Source of the DNA: [Empedobacter] haloabium
Lineage (GTDB): Bacteria; Pseudomonadota; Gammaproteobacteria; Burkholderiales; Burkholderiaceae_D
Length of the DNA: 64,000 nt
NCBI GenBank assembly: GCA_008011715.2
Contig: CP136508.1
Span: forward strand, 1,612,001-1,676,000
Reading direction: 5' to 3'
The position numbers were made by a program, and so were the translations under genes. This document shows positions 59,397-64,000 of this stretch, piece after piece. How positions within the stretch are numbered: position 1 is the stretch's first letter; every line of letters starts with the position of its first letter. Below the pieces are notes generated by a model that did not search any database, had not been told where the DNA came from, and saw only the letters and a list, made by a program, of their open reading frames with translations.

Positions 59397-62381
59397 TCAG
59401 CCCAGCGGGACCGGCGTGATGTTCACGCCGATCAGCTCGACAGGGCCGAAGTCACCGTCGAAGTCGGTGACCTGGATCGGCAGGTTGAACGAGAACGGCT
59501 TGCCGGCCACCGCCTGGTCGACGCCGGCCGGCGCAATGTCGAAGCTGGTGCCGCCCAGCACTTGACCGCCCACCGTCTGGCCCGCGAAGTTCGACACCTC
59601 GACGCGGTTGAAGCCGGTCGCCGTGCTGACCTTGATGAGGGGATCGTCGCCGCCCGTGCCATCGCCGGTGGTGCCTTCGGACAGGCCCGTCAGCACGATG
59701 CCGCCGTTGTACAGCATGCCGGACACCACGCTGCCATTGATCGTCGCGCTGTGGAAGGTGCCGTCATAGATCGTCACGCCGTCGACCGTGACCTTCGTGA
59801 TCGTATCGAGCACGTCGCCCGGGTCGTTGACCAGCACCTTGTCGTTGTCGGCATCGAACACCTGGATGTAGGCGGTGGCGGTGGTTCCGCTGGGCGTGTT
59901 CTGCGTCAGCAGGAAGGAGTAGCCGTTGACGGTCTGGTGCGTCCCGGCGACGAAGTCGCTGCCCAACGGCGAGCCGGCCAGCGCGGCGCCGGTGGCGAAG
60001 TCGATGCGCAGCGTTTCACCCAGCGTACCGCTGGCGTTCATGCTCTGGTTGTCCACCCCGGCGCCGTTGGTGCTGACGTTGACGGAATGCGCCGTCGGTA
60101 CGCCGTGTCCCGTGTCGCCGCCCGAGAACAGCAGGTCGAGCGTCGTGCCGCCCACGTTGTCGATCAGGTTGTAGGTTGGATTGCCCGAGCGGATGGGTGC
60201 GGCACCCAGGAAGCTGACGCCGCTGCCGTCGTCGATGGCGCGGTCGAAGTCGATCGTGTACTGGTCGGTGGCGCTATTGAGTGTCGCGGTAAACACCGTC
60301 GCGCCGGAGACGGTCTTGGCCGTCAGCACATGGGTGCCAAAGCCGGACAGCACGATAGTTTCGCCGCCCGATTTCAGCAAGGTCGTGCCGTCGCTGGCAT
60401 ACAGGAAGTCATCGGCGGCGACCACGTCCACGAAGCGGGCGGTGCCGGGGATATCGGCGCCCACGCTGGCGGCCGCATGCATGGCCGCCGTACCCGTCGC
60501 GGTGCCGTTGTTGATCAGTGTGATCGACGCGGGGTTGAACGGACCGGGACCGTCATCGTCGAAGCGTACGTTGCCGCCCAGGTCCAGCTTCGCGGTGGAC
60601 GTGGCGAAGTCGCCGTCGCCATCCGTGATGCGGACGGTGCCGTTCAAGGTGACCAGCCCGTTGGCCAGGATCGCTTCCTGGTCGGCGAAGTTCGAGCCGA
60701 CGCCAGGCAGAGCATGGTCGATGCGGCTGTATTGTTGCAGCGTGACGTTGCCGTCGGCGCTCGCGCTCAGGTCGAACACGGTATTGCCGGCTGTAACGCC
60801 CGCAGCGGTCGCGGCCGTCGAACCGACGACCTTGCCGGCCACCGTGTACAGGAAGATCGTGGCGCCGCCGCTTTTCAGCCCGGAATTCTCGCCTTCGGCC
60901 GTCAGTCCCAGCGCATAGCTCCACGTGATCGTGCCAGGGCCATCGGTGTCATAGCTGCTCGAGCCGATCGCGAAGGCGGCGGCGAACGACTGGGTGGCGC
61001 TGTCCGTGGCGGGGCCGATCGTCTGTGCGTCTTGCGTGTTCAGGATCGTCGTGTCGAGCGCGACCGCTGCGCTGATGCGCGGGCCGGCGTCCTCGAAGTT
61101 CATGCGCGAGCCAATCTCGGCGGTATCGCTGGCGACCTGCAGCAGCGTGAAGCCGCCGATGTCGAAGCTGGCGCCATTGGCGCCCGTGCCGGTATTGTTG
61201 ACCTGCAGGCGATTATGGTCGGTCACCGTGTGGTAATCGATCGTATAGCCTGCCTGGACTCCCGTGACGGTCGCGGTGCCGCTGCTGAAGGTAATCGTCA
61301 GCCCGGCCGTATTGACGCTGCCGTCCGAGTTTTCAATGATCGTGCCAGCGGCGTTGCGCACGATCACGTTATCGATCGCCACCGCCGTATTGTTGTTCAG
61401 GTTGTCGACATAATCGACGCCGCTGTGCACGGTCGTGCTGTAGGCGACCAGTTGGACCGTTGCGAGTTTGCCCTGTTGCATCTGGACGATGTCCAACGAT
61501 GCCGCGCGGGCGTCCAGCATGCCGGTGAATTGGATATTACTTTCCAGTACCGCCTCGCCATGCGACAGGTTGGGGATCGTCAGCGCCGGGTTGGCCCCGG
61601 TCACGAACGAGAAGATCATGCCTTCACCCGCATCGACCATCTGGTTGTTGGCACCGATGGTCGTGGAACCGCCGCCTTGACTGGTGTTGACCGTGTCGCC
61701 GGTATTGATGCTGGCACCGGTGGACTGGTTGGCCGGCTTGGCACCTGTCACCACGATGGCGGCGGTCGCGTCGCCCATTGTCAGGAACAGGTTCTGGCCG
61801 GAAGGCGCATTGGCCAGTGAAAATTCCACTTCCTTGTCGACCGTCACGAATACCTTGTTCAGCAGGTTCAGCGACTCGTCGGGATTGGTGGTCGGGTCCT
61901 TGATGGCGGCGTATTGCACCATCCAGATTTTCGCCCCCGACAACGGCGTACCGGTTTCCTCCAGGTAGGCGGCAAACACCGTCGTGCCGTTGGCCTTGCC
62001 GTAGACGATATTGTTATTGACCGGATCGGTCCACAACGTGATCGGGATATTGCCGACGGTCGTGAACAGGCCGCTGGCGTCGCCATCGAGGGCGTTGCCG
62101 GCGCTGTCCGTGAAGCCGATGCCGACGGCCTTGGGAATGCTGAAGCTGAGGGCGTTGGCGCCCGTGTTGCTGCCGTTGTAGCCGCTGAGGGCGGCATTGA
62201 TCGGCGTGGCCACGACGCCAGTCGCGCTCAGCCGGCTGGTGAAGGGTTGTGGCAGCGAGCTCGCCAGGATGTCGTTGTCATCGGCATCGCCGGGAACGGA
62301 GGGTGTGGCGAGCAGGTTCTGCAGACCAATGGACTCGTCGAGTGTGACCTCGGCGCCGTAAGTTACATTCAATATAGCCAT
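59397..62381 (-). CDS. DUF5801-type repeat protein (RTX-adhesin related)
   Basis: The 994-residue acidic protein has no cysteine-rich or membrane part. It starts MAILNVTYGAEVTLDESIGL and carries repeated domains ending in FDDDGP and using TDGDGD, FDADNDKV and TDFDGDFG acidic loops, as in DUF5801 repeats of type-I-secreted adhesins. There is no Sec signal. The expected glycine-rich RTX nonapeptides and the C-terminal type I secretion signal are not visible, and no T1SS genes are near. It may be an independent short form or a remnant of a larger adhesin. AGGAG lies six bases before the ATG. Confidence 0.82.
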   Translation of the reverse strand: MAILNVTYGAEVTLDESIGLQNLLATPSVPGDADDNDILASSLPQPFTSRLSATGVVATPINAALSGYNGSNTGANALSFSIPKAVGIGFTDSAGNALDGDASGLFTTVGNIPITLWTDPVNNNIVYGKANGTTVFAAYLEETGTPLSGAKIWMVQYAAIKDPTTNPDESLNLLNKVFVTVDKEVEFSLANAPSGQNLFLTMGDATAAIVVTGAKPANQSTGASINTGDTVNTSQGGGSTTIGANNQMVDAGEGMIFSFVTGANPALTIPNLSHGEAVLESNIQFTGMLDARAASLDIVQMQQGKLATVQLVAYSTTVHSGVDYVDNLNNNTAVAIDNVIVRNAAGTIIENSDGSVNTAGLTITFSSGTATVTGVQAGYTIDYHTVTDHNRLQVNNTGTGANGASFDIGGFTLLQVASDTAEIGSRMNFEDAGPRISAAVALDTTILNTQDAQTIGPATDSATQSFAAAFAIGSSSYDTDGPGTITWSYALGLTAEGENSGLKSGGATIFLYTVAGKVVGSTAATAAGVTAGNTVFDLSASADGNVTLQQYSRIDHALPGVGSNFADQEAILANGLVTLNGTVRITDGDGDFATSTAKLDLGGNVRFDDDGPGPFNPASITLINNGTATGTAAMHAAASVGADIPGTARFVDVVAADDFLYASDGTTLLKSGGETIVLSGFGTHVLTAKTVSGATVFTATLNSATDQYTIDFDRAIDDGSGVSFLGAAPIRSGNPTYNLIDNVGGTTLDLLFSGGDTGHGVPTAHSVNVSTNGAGVDNQSMNASGTLGETLRIDFATGAALAGSPLGSDFVAGTHQTVNGYSFLLTQNTPSGTTATAYIQVFDADNDKVLVNDPGDVLDTITKVTVDGVTIYDGTFHSATINGSVVSGMLYNGGIVLTGLSEGTTGDGTGGDDPLIKVSTATGFNRVEVSNFAGQTVGGQVLGGTSFDIAPAGVDQAVAGKPFSFNLPIQVTDFDGDFGPVELIGVNITPVPLG

Positions 62382-62621
62382 GACGAACTCCTATCGTTAT
62401 CGGAATCAAAGTTCTTGCCTGGCGCGCGCGCCGCGCGGCACCACCCACACCATAGGCGGGCGGACGCTCCCGCGAATCACGCAATTGCATGATCCGGTCC
62501 CAGCCGCAGGTCAGTCCGCTCCTACGCTACCGCGGCGCACGCTCCTATACAGCGCCCCAGCTGCCGCGCGCATGATCGATCTGTTCTCGCAATCAGCGAC
62601 ACCTTTCCAAGGAGGAGCAAG

Positions 62622-63155
62622 ATGAGTTCGAAACAGCAGAAGCCGCCTGTCACCCGCCGCTCCGGCGATACCACCGAACCCACTGTGTCGCAGGACAGCA
62701 TGCAGTCCAAGCCTCCTGGCGTGGTGGACCGCGGCGGTGGCAATGTCCAGTCGGCCTCCATCGAGGAGGGCGGCGCTTCGGTGCGTGACCGTGGTGCGAT
62801 GCAGGGGGCGCGGCAGGACGACGTGGGCAGCGAGCGCGGTGGCGCCGGTGCCCAGCAGGCCGGCTGGAGCGCCCGGCAGCAGGCCCAGCAATCGGAGGCA
62901 CGTGCCGAGGAAGACCGGCAGGGCTTGCCGCAGCAATCCGGCCACGGCGGGCTGGAACAGAAGCAGCGCGCCGGCTCGCAGGAGTCGCCGGTGGGGCCGC
63001 CGGGCTCGCGCCAGTCCGGTTCGCCCAGCAATGCCCAGCGGCAGGACAGTCCGGCACAATCCCGGACCGACTCGGGCAGCAGGACGGCCCGCTACGACGA
63101 CAGCGGCGAAGGCGGCGGGACCCGCTACGATTCCGGCTCCAAGCGAGGCAAATGA
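62622..63155 (+). CDS. Disordered hydrophilic protein
   Basis: The 177-residue product is rich in Gly, Gln, Ser, Arg and Asp, with almost no hydrophobic residues, and should be fully disordered. AAGGAGGAGC before the ATG is a strong ribosome-binding site, and codon use matches its neighbours. I know no family; its make-up resembles desiccation- or stress-linked hydrophilins. It is divergent from the DUF5801-type gene across a 240-base gap. Confidence 0.72.
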   Translation: MSSKQQKPPVTRRSGDTTEPTVSQDSMQSKPPGVVDRGGGNVQSASIEEGGASVRDRGAMQGARQDDVGSERGGAGAQQAGWSARQQAQQSEARAEEDRQGLPQQSGHGGLEQKQRAGSQESPVGPPGSRQSGSPSNAQRQDSPAQSRTDSGSRTARYDDSGEGGGTRYDSGSKRGK

Positions 63156-63312
63156 GCCAGCACGGCCGGGCGGTGGCGGTGCGGGACGCCGCCCGGAACC
63201 GATGACATTCCCCTTGCCCGGCTGGTGCCGGCCAGGGACGGCATCGTTGCGGCCCGCGCGCAGCGATCGATAGCACGGCTGTACAATGCCACTTCGACAA
63301 GAAGGGAGCGGC

Positions 63313-64000
63313 ATGAACGAACAGCTGGCCAGGGACGTGGTACTGGTGAAAGCCATCGAGACCACGGACCAGAAACGCGAAATCCTCAGCGACGACGACC
63401 GTCGCTACGCCAACCGCACGGCACGCGAGCTGGCCCAGTGGCAGGCGTCCGAAACGAAGTCGGCCGCCACCCCCGACCATTTCCTGCAGCAGCGTTCCGA
63501 ACAGATCATCAAGAAGCTGGCCCAGCGCCATCCCGCCTTCGCCACGTTCGCCAAGCGCCGCACCGGCCTGCATGCGCTGGCCTGGCTGCTGCCCGTGCTG
63601 GCCTTCGTGCTGGGCGCGGGCCTCGACCGCATCACCGATCCGCACCGCGTCGACCTGCTGTCGGCACCGCTGCTGGCGATCATCGGCTGGAACCTGCTCG
63701 TCTACGCCATCATGCTCATCTGGCTGTGCATTCCGAAGGCCGGCGTCACACGGGCGCGGGCCGGCTGGATCCGGCGCCTGTCGGTCGGGCCGTCCTCCTT
63801 GCCGCGCAAGATGCCGCATGCGCTGTCGGCCGCGCTGTTCGCCTTCATGGCCGAATGGGGCCAGCTCAGCGCGCGGCTGAACGGGGCCCGGCTGGCCCGC
63901 ACGGTGCACCTGTCCGCTGCGCTGTTCGCGCTGGGTGCGCTGGCGTCGCTGTACGCGCGCGGCATCATGGCCCAGTACGGCGCCGGCTGGGAAAGCACGT
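63313..64000 (+). CDS. DUF2868 family membrane protein (3' end outside window)
   Basis: The first 229 residues are visible and the frame is still open at the window edge. AAGGGAG precedes the ATG. The soluble N-terminus (DDDRRYANRTARELAQW; FLQQRSEQIIKKLAQRHPAF) and two pairs of hydrophobic helices (LAWLLPVLAFVLGAGLDRI; LLAIIGWNLLVYAIMLIWL) fit DUF2868, which usually precedes a DUF3482 GTPase gene. That gene would lie downstream of the window. Function unknown. Confidence 0.75.
   Translation, partial: MNEQLARDVVLVKAIETTDQKREILSDDDRRYANRTARELAQWQASETKSAATPDHFLQQRSEQIIKKLAQRHPAFATFAKRRTGLHALAWLLPVLAFVLGAGLDRITDPHRVDLLSAPLLAIIGWNLLVYAIMLIWLCIPKAGVTRARAGWIRRLSVGPSSLPRKMPHALSAALFAFMAEWGQLSARLNGARLARTVHLSAALFALGALASLYARGIMAQYGAGWEST

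Noticed and set aside
59562..61820. 752-codon plus-strand frame antisense to the DUF5801-type gene
   Set aside because: Val/Arg/Asp-rich shadow without motif; the minus strand has a strong ribosome-binding site and repeated domains.

Overview
The window reads as chromosomal DNA of a high-GC betaproteobacterium in the order Burkholderiales, most likely an Oxalobacteraceae member close to Massilia/Pseudoduganella. This rests on the 16S sequence style, the prpR-prpB-prpC-acnD-prpF order, the cysI-DUF934-cysHDN-SUMT cluster beside cysB, DUF2339/DUF3999 neighbours, an exosortase-type PEP-CTERM protein and DUF6328 proteins. No insertion sequence, prophage, integrase or CRISPR array is visible, so the window looks like a stable core region. 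It does carry two families of small intergenic palindromic repeats.

Layout. 1-10 kb: the end of a PAS-GAF hybrid sensor kinase, a cold-shock protein with a long leader, clpS-clpA, a small membrane protein, a PEP-CTERM protein with a sigma-54-type promoter, and a tricorn-like S41 peptidase. 10-13.5 kb: a LytS/LytTR two-component pair, an exported alpha/beta hydrolase and a DUF6328 membrane protein. 13.5-21.3 kb: the methylcitrate cycle locus, with the sigma-54 activator PrpR divergent from prpB-prpC-acnD-prpF and a near-consensus sigma-54 promoter between them. 21.4-25.5 kb: a five-PAS GGDEF-EAL protein and exonuclease III. 25.5-31.7 kb: an AT-rich gap, two unassigned small genes and a DUF2339-DUF3999 membrane pair. 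31.8-36.8 kb: pepA divergent from lptF-lptG, followed by a CbiX/SirB-like chelatase and a nitrilase-family protein. 36.9-40 kb: an unassigned soluble protein, two DUF2382/YsnF stress proteins and a second DUF6328 protein. 40.2-48 kb: assimilatory sulfate reduction (cysI, DUF934, cysH, cysD, cysN, uroporphyrinogen-III methyltransferase), divergent from cysB and a methyltransferase. 48-52.6 kb: a porin, a small coiled-coil membrane protein, a NarX-type kinase and a second LytTR/LytS pair. 52.6-58.3 kb: a complete rRNA operon (16S, tRNA-Ile, tRNA-Ala, 23S, 5S) with promoter, boxA elements, processing stems and terminator. 58.4-64 kb: a LuxR-type regulator, a 994-residue DUF5801-type protein, a disordered hydrophilic protein and the start of a DUF2868 protein.

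How the genes work together. The cys cluster makes APS (CysDN), reduces it to sulfite (CysH, APS-type) and then to sulfide (CysI, a siroheme enzyme). The methyltransferase supplies the siroheme precursor, and the CbiX-like protein 4 kb away may insert the iron. The prp operon uses the AcnD/PrpF route in place of PrpD.

The least explained material is the intergenic repeat system. Family A is built on GGGTCAGTCCC/GGGACTGACCC hairpins, and two full copies are composite elements about 100 bp long. Family B is a 53-55 bp near-perfect palindrome starting GGTGACAGGCTCC. All seven loci sit directly after a gene 3' end, five of them between convergent genes. Other points of interest are a leader segment in the rRNA operon that could compete with the 16S processing stem, a sigma-54 promoter plus upstream motif before the PEP-CTERM gene, and a hairpin-containing AT-rich gap next to a gene with a phage-type FxxW/WxxWQAAL motif.
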